From: Colimorpha sp045598945
Lineage (GTDB): Bacteria; Bacteroidota; Bacteroidia; Bacteroidales; P3
DNA: 64,000 bases
Reading direction: 5' to 3'
Assembly: GCA_045598945.1 (NCBI GenBank)
Contig: JAZRVD010000137.1
Coordinates: 3,115-67,114, forward strand
The notes under the pieces are model-generated. The model saw only the letters and a program-made list of their open reading frames with translations. It was not told where the DNA came from and made no database searches. The stretch's first letter is position 1. Each line of letters begins with the position of its first letter. A program made the position numbers and the translations under genes. Below are positions 1 to 9,401 of this stretch, piece by piece.

Positions 1-3000
1 CGGATTGGCGAGAAGAATGATTAACCTTGACATTAAGCGTAATTGCACTGTCGCATCCATGAGCGTTGGGGACAACAACAGATGCACGCTGACTCTGACG
101 ATAGACGCCATTCAAAACGTTAAGATTGGCGACCACTACAGAGTCACAGCCATCGGCAGAATGAGAGCTCGAAGTATTGCGATTGATTGTCAGATGCACA
201 AACACCACTGAGTCGCAATACTGGCCAGGCTTCTTTGGATAGGACTTTGACACAACAGTAGACTCAGTGATTTTCTGACCATACCAACTATATACATTGC
301 ACGCACTACGATTGAGGTGTGTTACAGGGCTGTCCTTGTTAACCAAGACTAACGATATAGTGCTATCGCAATTAACAGAATTGGCATTGGCAAAGGTATG
401 TTTAACTTTAGTGTCGCAAGAGTAGTTAATACCGTACCACATAAAGCTATCGCACGCCATGACACCTGTATCAGGTCCTGTTGTAGAAAGATTTATCTTT
501 AGATTGAGATATTGACTGCTGTCACATCCTACCTTATTTTTTATTACAGGAGCAGAATAAAATCCGCTCTTCCTATAAGTATAGCATGTAGGCTGCCAAC
601 AGAAAGTATCGCATGCGATGCGGTCAACAGTATCGGCTGACGAATGACGGACAGCAAGATTCAACGTCAAAGTACTGTCGCAACCATGCCTATTGACAAG
701 ATGGTGAATAACCTTTGATGACGTATAGTATGTATTACCGTACCATTTCATAGAGTCGCACACCGAAGCAATAGTATCGCCTTTACTGCTCTTGTTAATA
801 GTTATATATAGATATTCCACACTGTCACACCCATGAATATCCTGCCCCGCCTTGAAATATGCTGGATTGTTAGGCGGGAGGACGCTTGAAGAATAAATTC
901 TATCGTGCCACTCATAAAAATCACATGATGTATCGCTGACATTTACTATACTGTTCTTATAAATAGTAACAAACAAACGATTGAGAGTATCGCACCCGAC
1001 ATAATTCCTTGTACCGTCAGAATGAGTGATATTCGCCAGCGTTGTCTGACTTTCGTAATAGTTTGTATTGTGCCAGTTCAACACATTACACGATTCTATT
1101 GCCGTGTCCTTCGTTGTACTGCTTTTTATTACCAACAAAAGGCTGACAGCAGAGTCACAACCGTACTGGTTGGCGTAATGCAATACTGAACTAACAGAGT
1201 CATAATGCACTATAACATCATATAAAGGATAGACAGAAGAAAAATACGTGGTATTGATAAAGGGAGCTACGGTGTCTCTACGTTGCAGACTATCACAACC
1301 TATCAGCAACGAATCAGGGCCAAAATTGCTATAATTGACTCTAAGGTTAAGCATAGTAACACTATCACACTTGTGTACTGTAAGACTATCATAAGAGTAA
1401 ACGCCAGTGATAGTATAAGTAGTATCCTTATAAATATTTGACGAAGAAGTCTTCCATAAAAGGCTGTCGCAAACCGTCATAGACAAAGTACCCGTATCGT
1501 GGAAAAACATTTGCAGTTTGAGATGCAACACGCTATCGCAGTTATCGACAGAAGCTTTATATAACGTATGGGTGCATGTATCCAAACTTTGCGACAACCG
1601 ACGATTGTACCACCAGAAAGAATCGCACGAAGTGGCAAAAGTATCTGTATGCTGCGTATAGGATACCGACAAATTGAGATGTACAATGCTATCGCAACCT
1701 AAAACATTGCTTTTGCCAAGCTTATGTGTAACAGTATTATTAGATGTTAACAACCTATGCTCGTACCATATAAAAGAGTCGCAACTTCTGGCAATGGTGT
1801 CGCCCATCGTTGAGTTGTAGACCACAAAATGCAGACGTTCCAAGCTGTCGCAACGTACATTGTTTTGATAATGCCACAAAGTATCATAGTATTCTATCCT
1901 TGCCAAAGGAGAGATAGCAGAATGAGCAGAAGAGGTAAACGAGAGCCTTCTCTCTGGGTCTAACCACACAATACTATCGCAACCAGACATCGAGGTATCG
2001 TGCGATGTGCTGTAACGCACAGTAAGATGCAGCACCACAACAGAATCACAGCCATGCAAGTCTGTATTGTGCATAGTGTCAACAGCATCGACACTTCTAT
2101 AATACCTATGGCTGAAAAAACCATACATTTCATCTTCCCACAAGAACGAATCACACACACTCCTCGCAGTCTCAAATACAGTATGCGGATATATAGTCAA
2201 GTTTAGTCGAGCCGAGCTATCACAACCCCATTGATTGATCTGTCCATGACGAGGATGTATTATCTCATTAGAACAATTGTACCATAATCCATCCCACCTA
2301 AAGGAATCACAAGCTGTTGCAAAAGTGTCGCCTATTGAGGCGTAATGGATTCTAAGATTCAGCACTACCACGCTATCGCAGCCAGCCGAATTGATATTAT
2401 GATAATTATGCTCCGGCATGGCATCGCGATCGTATACCATGCCGTGCCAGGCAAAACGATAGCAGCTGTCCACATTAGTATCACCAACCGTGCGGCTGTT
2501 GATAACAAAATGAACATTTTGCACGCTGTCGCAACCGACGGCATTGGTATAATGAAACGACGAATCGATATTAGTCTTTACAATATATCTAACTGGGCTT
2601 CCCCATACGGAATTTCTCAAAATAAGCCTTCTGCTACCACCTCCACTTTCACCATCCATCCAGACGACACTATCACATTGCGTAATAGAGCTATCTTTAC
2701 CAACAGAACTATATACTACGTCAAGTTGCAAGGTATCTACACTTAGACATCCAACATCATTAATATAAGCATGAGTATCGGTGGCACTGACATTGTATCC
2801 CCGTACCTTCACATCTCTATGGAACCATGTAAAAGTGTCACACACCCTTTGGATAGTTTTACTACTGCTATTATAATATAACGACAAAGAGAGCGTCTCT
2901 ACACTGTCGCAACCATGCACGTTTGCACCTGCATGCAGATGCCTGGCAGTATTTGTAGAAACGACATGAGCAGAGTCGTACCACACAAAAGTATCACAAG

Positions 3001-6000
3001 CATAAGGCACGGTATAGACGCTATATGTCGTGTCGTGAATATACAAGTGCAAAGTTACCATGCTATCGCAGCCGGCCTTATTGATACCCCTATAATTGTA
3101 TACAGCATTGGCATCAGAATCGTACCCCACCTCATGCCATGTATAATGATAGCAGCTATCCACAACAGTGTCTCCAACAGTACGGCTTCTTATCACAAAA
3201 TGTACATGCTGAATACTGTCGCATCCAACAGCATTGGTGTAATGGAATGACGAATCGATATTGTCTGTCTTACAGTCTACAACAGGGGACTGCCATACAG
3301 AGCTACGCAATAGCAATGTCCTATTACGACCACCTGCATCGCCGTCAACCCATACTATACTGTCGCATCTTGTTATAGAGCTATCCTTGCCAACGGAGCT
3401 ATAAAAAACACTAATCTGCAAAGTGTCGACACTTAAGCATCCTGCATCATTGACATAGGCATGCGTATCTACATTGCTGACGCCATACCCTCGCACCTCT
3501 ACACCTCTATGCCTCCATATAAACGTATCGCACGACCGTTGTACATCCTTACTATTGGTGTTATAAAAGAGAGAAAGATTGAGCGTCTCCACACTATCGC
3601 ATTTATGCGAATTGGCACCTGTATGAATACGGCGTGCCGAATTTGTAGAGACGGTATACGCAGAGTCGTACCACACAAAGGTATCGCAAGCATGAGACAC
3701 AGTATAAACACTATATGTAGTATCGTGAATAACAATATGCTGCGTAACGATGCTATCGCACCCATTGACAGCAAGAAAAGTATCTTTTGCTGTTTGCGAA
3801 TAATTAAAGAGACGATCGCCCCAAACATATTTATAACACCTTGCCGTATCGACCGTTGTATGTTTTCTTTGCTTAACAAAAAGCGACATTCTTACAATAG
3901 AGTCACAATCATGAATAGAAGACAACGTTACAGATTCAGTTTTCGACGACATGAAACTAATTCCTTTCCAAACATACGGCAGGGCGTCGTCGCATACTGT
4001 ATCATATAGCGTAGTGTCATATACAGGAAAGTTCCTCAAAGTCATATCAACAACCGAGTCGCATGAATACAAAGTATGCAACGTAACTTTCTTTGTGGTG
4101 GCAGAGTTAAAGACTTGTGATGGATTGTAAGAACCGGTAAACCATGTATAAGGATAGGTGCCTTGGCATACATAGTGTGTATCCGACAAAGAAAACGTGT
4201 CGTTGACCATAAGTTTCATAAGAACAGTAGAGTCGCACCCATTACTTTTCTTCAACACCGTTGTCTTGTTGCCAGACACCACAAAAGCAGAATCGTTCCA
4301 AATATAAGGTTGCTTGGACTGACATGTAGAGCGCTCATATTCTCTATACGACGTATCCTTGACAACAAGATTGATAGCAAAAACGCTATCGCATACGCCA
4401 CGATATTTATCTATATGCCTTATCGTGTCTTTGGTAGAGACACGATAGTTTTTGCCATCTATCCAACGATATGGGGCGAAATTTTGACAAATCACTGCTG
4501 ATTTCCTTGTGGTGTCATCATTATAAACATGGACTACGAGCTTGAAGACAGAATCGCAATATCTTCCTGCATATATACCCCGGATGGTATCGTGATAAAC
4601 GCCAGCCGTCTTTATGGGTCTGCCTGAATAGCACGAGCTCCATTTACGCCATGCAATGGACTCATAGCTACACATTGAATCGGTAGCGACATTGTGAGAA
4701 TTGTAATATATTGTCAGTTGCAGCGTGTCGACACTGGGGCACCCCTCATCAGAAAGATAATCGCTATAATATCTTCCGCCAATGGTATATTCATCCACAA
4801 AAGAGCCACGCAAAAACCACCGGTACTTCTCACAAGCAGTATCTTTGTACAGTGTGCTACTATTATATCTCACTCTGATATGCAACGTATCAACACTTGG
4901 GCAGTTGTTGTCATTAATATAACTATGTAGATAAACACCGTTGGTGGTTATTGCAGTATCAAAAGCCATATTGCCATATCTCTGCCAGTGCCACACATAT
5001 TTGTCGCAGACATCTCGCATAATAGTGTCGTGAGACGATTGACGTACAAATACATGAAGTGTATCTGTACTTGGGCAATTATTACCGTCGATATAGCTAT
5101 GCCTATATGTACCAGCAGTAATAATATTAGTATCTAAACCATGATTGAGCCATCTAAAAGCTCCTGTGTCGCAAATATTCTGAGTAAAAGCATCGTATGT
5201 ATTGTCGTTCACAGCAAGTTGCATTACTATCGTTGAGTCGCAATCATCCTTGCTCTTCAGCGTAGTATTCTGCATATAGGCGTCGTCAAACCACACGCCA
5301 TTCCACTTATAGGGCAAATCAGTCCTACATACAACGGCATAGTCAGCCACATAAAAGGTGTCGTTCACCTTAAGCTTTAACGTATAAACACTATCGCACA
5401 CTCCATTATGTCTATCTATATGTCTTACAGTATCGCTGATAGAGGTGCTATAACCTATACCATCAATCCATCGATATGGGGCCAGGTCCTGGCATATCAC
5501 ATCACTCATTTTAATGGTGTCATCATTATATATGACAAATTGAAGAGATATGATAGAATCGCAGTATTTCCCTTCAAACACATTATGGACAGTATCTTTG
5601 TAAATGCCTGCTTTTGCAAGCGGCAATAGATGCTGGCCACGCCATCTACGCCAATAGTACTTTTCATACGAGCATGCGGAATCACGCATATCCACCTTTT
5701 GATCCTTGTATAGCTTTAATCTTAATGTATCGGTATTTAGACATTGAAAATAGCCATTATACACCATTTGATAGTCATGAGTATAACTTACGTACTGGCC
5801 GTTGGTTGCTTCTGTATAAGCATTGTTCCACCCATGATTGACCCATGTCATAGAATTGCATACCGTAGTGTCGTATCGCTTATTGACATTAGGGTAGACT
5901 GTAGCAAAAATAGTATCTATGCTATAGCATCCATCAGGCGTAAAATATCTGTACACATACATCCCGCTTTGATATATCACTGTGTCGTAGATGTCGTCTA

Positions 6001-7294
6001 TCCAATCATGATACCTATGATGGCTCCATATCAGCATATCGCAAGCGGTATCGTAGATACAACTGCTTGTGTTGCGGTTGATATTCAAATACAGTGTGTC
6101 AGCACTTGGACATTGATTGCCTGCGTTATTATAATGATTGACATACTTGCCAGAAGTGTTGAATAGCAAAGATGAATCATTGTTTTCCCAAACAAAACTA
6201 TCGCATGCCGTGACATTGAACGATAAATGAGAGCTATTTTTTATAGTAAGACGCAAATATTCATTAGAGTCGCATCCAAAAAATTTAGTAACGTCTAAAT
6301 TTACATAATCGTCAGAGCTTGTATGCCGCCTACCATGCCACACATATTCGTCGCACGCAATAACAGTATCATAATAACGATAGGTATAGTCGACATCTAC
6401 ATAAACCAAAGAGACTATACTATCGCAACCATCAACATTTTTCGTATCCAAAACCTTTTCTACGACACCATCTCCATTATGAAAATATTCCGACGAAAGC
6501 CACGAATCATAAAACACCGTATCGCCCCATCTTACAGAATCACAAACTTCCAACCATTCTTCTGCCTTTGAGATAGATTTGATCGTCAAAAATATAGTGT
6601 CAAACGAATTACAACAACGATCGTTGTAATAGCTATATATATATTTACTGTAGACAACACCTTCGATAGGCGTAAAAAAAGTATCGCCGCGTACCACATC
6701 CTCACTTGAGATAATCTGGTCGCCAAAATTCTCATAGCATAAACTATGCCGTCCATATCTAAAAGTATCCTTTCCACACATAAAGGTATCTACACGGCTG
6801 TACTCCGACAGACCTGTCCAAATATGTAATATATATATAGAATCACACCCATCAGCAAGAGAAACAGTATCGGCAAAACTGTATACTTTTTCCAATGGCA
6901 ACATATCTCTGGTAAAACTTTTGCCTCTCCAATGTTCAACAGGATTAGTTCCGCACATCCTTATTGTCTTTGTCTCGTAAAAAGGCAATTTTACTTGATA
7001 ACGTATCCCATTATATACATATTCTGTTGTTATTTTATTTCCTCGTCCTTTGGTAATTGTATCAACTCTTGTATACACTACCGTTGAATCCTTAGACACA
7101 CGGACAACATTACCTTTATAATCTGTATATTCCGTCTCTCCGCAACGAATGTCTTGTACTAAATTTACAGATTCGTTACTCTTGAATCCTGCTCCTCCAG
7201 GGTACATTGGATCACCAGGATATACTTGAGCATAAACGAAATTTTGGACAAGGAGACACACCACACAGCACAAGATCAATCGAAATCTTATCAT
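1..7294 (-). CDS. Giant secreted repeat protein (Ig-like CDS-motif adhesin), 5' part, runs off left edge
   Basis: An open minus-strand frame starts at ATG 7294 and shows no stop where I translated it (both ends); it leaves the window at base 1, so about 2431 codons are visible. Residues 1-23 are a signal peptide (MIRFRLILCCVVCLLV..., cut near VYA-QVYPG). After about 200 unique residues the protein is a run of 50-57-residue repeats, each with an (A)CDSxxW-type strand and a GCDSxxxLxLxV-type strand. By eye there are some 40-50 units, not counted exactly. This CDS/GCDS pattern is known from surface and T9SS-exported proteins of Bacteroidota. The C-terminus, where a sorting domain would lie, is not visible. 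Two internal segmental duplications (690 and 1005 bp) suggest growth by recombination. The role, probably adhesion or cell-surface display, is inference. Confidence 0.85.
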   Translation of the reverse strand, partial: MIRFRLILCCVVCLLVQNFVYAQVYPGDPMYPGGAGFKSNESVNLVQDIRCGETEYTDYKGNVVRVSKDSTVVYTRVDTITKGRGNKITTEYVYNGIRYQVKLPFYETKTIRMCGTNPVEHWRGKSFTRDMLPLEKVYSFADTVSLADGCDSIYILHIWTGLSEYSRVDTFMCGKDTFRYGRHSLCYENFGDQIISSEDVVRGDTFFTPIEGVVYSKYIYSYYNDRCCNSFDTIFLTIKSISKAEEWLEVCDSVRWGDTVFYDSWLSSEYFHNGDGVVEKVLDTKNVDGCDSIVSLVYVDVDYTYRYYDTVIACDEYVWHGRRHTSSDDYVNLDVTKFFGCDSNEYLRLTIKNSSHLSFNVTACDSFVWENNDSSLLFNTSGKYVNHYNNAGNQCPSADTLYLNINRNTSSCIYDTACDMLIWSHHRYHDWIDDIYDTVIYQSGMYVYRYFTPDGCYSIDTIFATVYPNVNKRYDTTVCNSMTWVNHGWNNAYTEATNGQYVSYTHDYQMVYNGYFQCLNTDTLRLKLYKDQKVDMRDSACSYEKYYWRRWRGQHLLPLAKAGIYKDTVHNVFEGKYCDSIISLQFVIYNDDTIKMSDVICQDLAPYRWIDGIGYSTSISDTVRHIDRHNGVCDSVYTLKLKVNDTFYVADYAVVCRTDLPYKWNGVWFDDAYMQNTTLKSKDDCDSTIVMQLAVNDNTYDAFTQNICDTGAFRWLNHGLDTNIITAGTYRHSYIDGNNCPSTDTLHVFVRQSSHDTIMRDVCDKYVWHWQRYGNMAFDTAITTNGVYLHSYINDNNCPSVDTLHIRVRYNSSTLYKDTACEKYRWFLRGSFVDEYTIGGRYYSDYLSDEGCPSVDTLQLTIYYNSHNVATDSMCSYESIAWRKWSSCYSGRPIKTAGVYHDTIRGIYAGRYCDSVFKLVVHVYNDDTTRKSAVICQNFAPYRWIDGKNYRVSTKDTIRHIDKYRGVCDSVFAINLVVKDTSYREYERSTCQSKQPYIWNDSAFVVSGNKTTVLKKSNGCDSTVLMKLMVNDTFSLSDTHYVCQGTYPYTWFTGSYNPSQVFNSATTKKVTLHTLYSCDSVVDMTLRNFPVYDTTLYDTVCDDALPYVWKGISFMSSKTESVTLSSIHDCDSIVRMSLFVKQRKHTTVDTARCYKYVWGDRLFNYSQTAKDTFLAVNGCDSIVTQHIVIHDTTYSVYTVSHACDTFVWYDSAYTVSTNSARRIHTGANSHKCDSVETLNLSLFYNTNSKDVQRSCDTFIWRHRGVEVRGYGVSNVDTHAYVNDAGCLSVDTLQISVFYSSVGKDSSITRCDSIVWVDGDAGGRNRTLLLRSSVWQSPVVDCKTDNIDSSFHYTNAVGCDSIQHVHFVIRSRTVGDTVVDSCYHYTWHEVGYDSDANAVYNYRGINKAGCDSMVTLHLYIHDTTYSVYTVPYACDTFVWYDSAHVVSTNTARHLHAGANVHGCDSVETLSLSLYYNSSSKTIQRVCDTFTWFHRDVKVRGYNVSATDTHAYINDVGCLSVDTLQLDVVYSSVGKDSSITQCDSVVWMDGESGGGSRRLILRNSVWGSPVRYIVKTNIDSSFHYTNAVGCDSVQNVHFVINSRTVGDTNVDSCYRFAWHGMVYDRDAMPEHNYHNINSAGCDSVVVLNLRIHYASIGDTFATACDSFRWDGLWYNCSNEIIHPRHGQINQWGCDSSARLNLTIYPHTVFETARSVCDSFLWEDEMYGFFSHRYYRSVDAVDTMHNTDLHGCDSVVVLHLTVRYSTSHDTSMSGCDSIVWLDPERRLSFTSSAHSAISPLARIEYYDTLWHYQNNVRCDSLERLHFVVYNSTMGDTIARSCDSFIWYEHRLLTSNNTVTHKLGKSNVLGCDSIVHLNLSVSYTQHTDTFATSCDSFWWYNRRLSQSLDTCTHTLYKASVDNCDSVLHLKLQMFFHDTGTLSMTVCDSLLWKTSSSNIYKDTTYTITGVYSYDSLTVHKCDSVTMLNLRVNYSNFGPDSLLIGCDSLQRRDTVAPFINTTYFSSVYPLYDVIVHYDSVSSVLHYANQYGCDSAVSLLLVIKSSTTKDTAIESCNVLNWHNTNYYESQTTLANITHSDGTRNYVGCDTLNRLFVTIYKNSIVNVSDTSCDFYEWHDRIYSSSVLPPNNPAYFKAGQDIHGCDSVEYLYITINKSSKGDTIASVCDSMKWYGNTYYTSSKVIHHLVNRHGCDSTLTLNLAVRHSSADTVDRIACDTFCWQPTCYTYRKSGFYSAPVIKNKVGCDSSQYLNLKINLSTTGPDTGVMACDSFMWYGINYSCDTKVKHTFANANSVNCDSTISLVLVNKDSPVTHLNRSACNVYSWYGQKITESTVVSKSYPKKPGQYCDSVVFVHLTINRNTSSSHSADGCDSVVVANLNVLNGVYRQSQRASVVVPNAHGCDSAITLNVKVNHSSRQS
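2345..3724 (-). repeat. Tandem 690-bp segmental duplication inside the repeat adhesin
   Basis: Sequence near 2345-3034 recurs, diverged but clearly alignable, at 3035-3724. Anchors: gctatcgcagcc at 2372 and 3062, and gtcgtaccacacaaa at 2978 and 3668, both exactly 690 bp apart (230 codons, frame kept). Boundaries are approximate. Confidence 0.8.
4350..5640 (-). repeat. Second segmental duplication in the adhesin, offset 1005 bp
   Basis: The stretch around 4360-4620 recurs around 5365-5625. Anchors: ctatcgca at 4386 and 5391, and gtgtcatcattata about 1005 bp apart. The offset is 335 codons, so the frame is kept. The sequence between the copies holds other, less similar repeat units. Confidence 0.65.
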
Positions 7295-7359
7295 AAAATC
7301 AAATTAACATATTGAAATTTACACTATACAACACTTCGCACTCATTTATTGCGAGAGTG

Positions 7360-7367
7360 CAAATATA
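7360..7367 (-). promoter_or_regulatory. -7 box for the repeat adhesin
   Basis: On the minus strand this reads TATATTTG, matching the Bacteroidota -7 consensus TAnnTTTG, about 65 nt upstream of the ATG at 7294. The -33 element is weak (T-rich only). Confidence 0.55.
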
Positions 7368-7474
7368 CACTTTAGTTTTAATAAAAAAGCACCTACGCCA
7401 TAAAAGCCAAACTAAAGTATTTCAATACATAAGATGATTTTTCCTACATCTATTGCAAATAAATACTATAGACA

Positions 7475-7514
7475 AATAAAAAGACACACGACTTGCAGCA
7501 AAAATTGCTGCAAG
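7475..7514 (-). terminator. Terminator after era
   Basis: Perfect 10-bp stem CTTGCAGCAA / TTGCTGCAAG (7492-7501 and 7505-7514) with a 3-nt loop. On the minus strand it is followed within about 15 nt by CTTTTTATTT. It lies 43 nt past the era stop codon. Confidence 0.6.
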
Positions 7515-7556
7515 CCGTTATTTGCAATATTACTACTGCTAATTAATGTAGTTCCA

Positions 7557-8456
7557 CTATTTGTCTTGGATATAGCCGAAGCTGCGAAGGGCTTGGTCGT
7601 TGTTGCGCCAATCTTTCAGCACCTTGACGAAGATATTTAAGAAGCAGCGCTTGCCGGTGAAGGCTTCTATATCCTTGCGAGCCTCTATGCCTATCTTCTT
7701 TATGCTCTTGCCCTGATGGCCTATCAAGATGGCTTTCTGCGACTCGCGCTCGGCATATATCACCGCATTGATGTTGTCTATACCGTCTTTTTCCTCGTAG
7801 CTTTCTATACGCACCTCGCACGAATAGGGTATCTCCTGCTGATAGTAGAGCAAGAGTTTCTCGCGTATTATCTCGCTGACAAAGAAACGCATAGAGCGGT
7901 CTGTCAGCTCGTCCTCAGGATAGTATGGCGGATTTTCCGGCAGGAAGTGAATGATGGCGTCGAAGATGGAATCTACATTGAAACGATTAAGCGCAGATGT
8001 GGGGATAACCACAGCACGAGGTATCTGAACCTGCCAATACTTGATCTTATCAGCGACCTCCTGCTGTGAGCTAAGGTCTATCTTGTTGATGACCAAGATA
8101 ACCGGTATGTTGCTATCTATCACCTTACGTAGCACCTCCTGATTTTTGAAGGTCTCGCCAACTTCTGTAACGAGTAGGAATACATCGGCATCTTGCAGCG
8201 CACCGCCAACAAAATCCATCATGCTCTCATGCAGCTTATAATGCGGATTGACAATGCCAGGCGTGTCGGTATACACTATCTGAAAGCTGTCGTCGGTGTT
8301 GGGGATTGTGCCGCCCACTATGCCCATGATGCGATGACGCGTAGTCTGCGCCTTGGATGTAATAATAGAGAGACGCTCGCCAACAAGGACATTCATCAAC
8401 GTGGACTTGCCTACGTTGGGATTGCCGATGATATTAACAAAACCAGCCTTGTACAC
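7557..8456 (-). CDS. era: GTPase Era
   Basis: Era is an essential GTPase that binds the 3' end of 16S rRNA and assists 30S subunit maturation at the membrane. The 299-aa product has the usual length and order. The Ras-like domain carries P-loop GNPNVGKS (11-18), the switch region TTRHR (about 38-42), DTPG (64-67), NKID (124-127) and TSAL (about 153-156). The C-terminal KH domain carries GHQGKSIKKIG (246-256). It follows the secreted YD-like protein gene by 12 bp and is probably cotranscribed with it. A strong hairpin terminator follows. The assignment is secure. Confidence 0.97.
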   Translation of the reverse strand: MYKAGFVNIIGNPNVGKSTLMNVLVGERLSIITSKAQTTRHRIMGIVGGTIPNTDDSFQIVYTDTPGIVNPHYKLHESMMDFVGGALQDADVFLLVTEVGETFKNQEVLRKVIDSNIPVILVINKIDLSSQQEVADKIKYWQVQIPRAVVIPTSALNRFNVDSIFDAIIHFLPENPPYYPEDELTDRSMRFFVSEIIREKLLLYYQQEIPYSCEVRIESYEEKDGIDNINAVIYAERESQKAILIGHQGKSIKKIGIEARKDIEAFTGKRCFLNIFVKVLKDWRNNDQALRSFGYIQDK

Positions 8457-8468
8457 AGCGACAAACTA

Positions 8469-9251
8469 TTAGAAATACTTTATTTCGCGTTCTATAATAG
8501 TCTGAGCCTCAGGATTGTTGTCAACCATCAAATACTCGGTCTTCTGAATCCAGTTGTTGTTGTTATCATAGAGATAGCGGAAGAGGGATATGGATATTTC
8601 GGTTTCTGGCTCGCTGTAATCGTAAGTAGTCATCGTTACAGGATTGTGATGCTCGTCATATTCATAACGTGTCTCTCTGATTTTCGTACCTTTGCGGTCG
8701 AAGGTTACCGTTTTGACCATGTTGCCAGAATGGGCGTAGGCATACACCTCACGACGAAAGACATTGCCAGAGGCGTCGGTAAAAGCGCGCTCGCTGACGC
8801 GTGCATTGTCGTCGTATTTAATCATCGTTCGAGTCTCTATCTGACGCTCGGCATCTTCAACATACACCTCGGTGAGAAAGAACTGCTTGTCGTAGACATA
8901 GTATGTACGACCGATGATATTCTCTTTGTCGTCGACAACATGCTCAAGGGTGGTAACGCCGAAGCCGTCGTGCTTGTAGCGAGAGCGGAACAGCACATCC
9001 TCTTCTGGCGAGATATACGACATACTTTTGCGCTGACCGTTTTTCATATACTCAGTCTCTACACGCTCAAGGATATCGCCACGCACAAGAGTAGGCTTGC
9101 CCTCGTCTAACGCCTCGTACTGAATGGTGGTAATATACTTCACGTTGCCACGCAGCCCGTCAAGTTTAACCTCTGGAGCGACACGCTGAGCAGAAAGGGA
9201 GACAAAAAAAGATGTCAACAACAGAGCGGAAATAAAATACTTTGCGTTCAT
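8469..9251 (-). CDS. Secreted protein with YD/RHS-like repeats, function unknown
   Basis: A 260-aa protein with a clear signal peptide (residues 1-21, cut after SLSA before QRVAPEV). The rest is strand-rich and holds loosely repeated ~20-22-residue units with Y-D-x-x-x-N/G motifs (YVYDKQ, IKYDDNAR, YEYDEHHNPV, RYLYDNNNN), like YD/RHS repeats or the beta-hairpin repeats of Bacteroidota envelope proteins. I do not recognise a specific family. A minus-strand -7 box lies at 9317-9324. Only 12 bp separate it from era, so the two likely form a bicistronic unit. Export to the periplasm or surface is inferred from the signal peptide. Confidence 0.7.
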   Translation of the reverse strand: MNAKYFISALLLTSFFVSLSAQRVAPEVKLDGLRGNVKYITTIQYEALDEGKPTLVRGDILERVETEYMKNGQRKSMSYISPEEDVLFRSRYKHDGFGVTTLEHVVDDKENIIGRTYYVYDKQFFLTEVYVEDAERQIETRTMIKYDDNARVSERAFTDASGNVFRREVYAYAHSGNMVKTVTFDRKGTKIRETRYEYDEHHNPVTMTTYDYSEPETEISISLFRYLYDNNNNWIQKTEYLMVDNNPEAQTIIEREIKYF

Positions 9252-9316
9252 AAATATCTAATAATAAACAACGTACCGCACTTTCACGGCGCGTAAAAGG
9301 TGTAACAAAATTTGTT

Positions 9317-9324
9317 CAAAAGTA
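9317..9324 (-). promoter_or_regulatory. -7 box for the YD-like gene and era
   Basis: Reads TACTTTTG on the minus strand (TAnnTTTG consensus), 66 nt before the ATG at 9251. It is divergent from the symporter promoter in the same intergenic region. Confidence 0.55.
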
Positions 9325-9353
9325 CAAAAAAAAAAGATATCATTTTTCTAAAA

Positions 9354-9383
9354 TTGCAAAGTTGCATTTTTTTCTTACATTTG
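9354..9383 (+). promoter_or_regulatory. Promoter of the sodium/solute symporter
   Basis: TTG (9354-9356), a 19-bp spacer, then TACATTTG (9376-9383): a full Bacteroidota-type promoter, about 19 nt upstream of ATG 9402. It argues against the longer in-frame start at 9312, which would lie before the transcript starts. Confidence 0.75.
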
Positions 9384-9401
9384 CACGCAAATTTATACAG
9401 T

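Noticed and set aside
7294..7310. Earlier ATG for the repeat adhesin at 7310
   Set aside because: The frame ATG TTA ATT TGA ends at once; the ATG at 7294 opens a normal signal peptide.
9312..9401. Longer N-terminus for the symporter
   Set aside because: The promoter (9354-9383) lies inside this extension, so translation must start at 9402.
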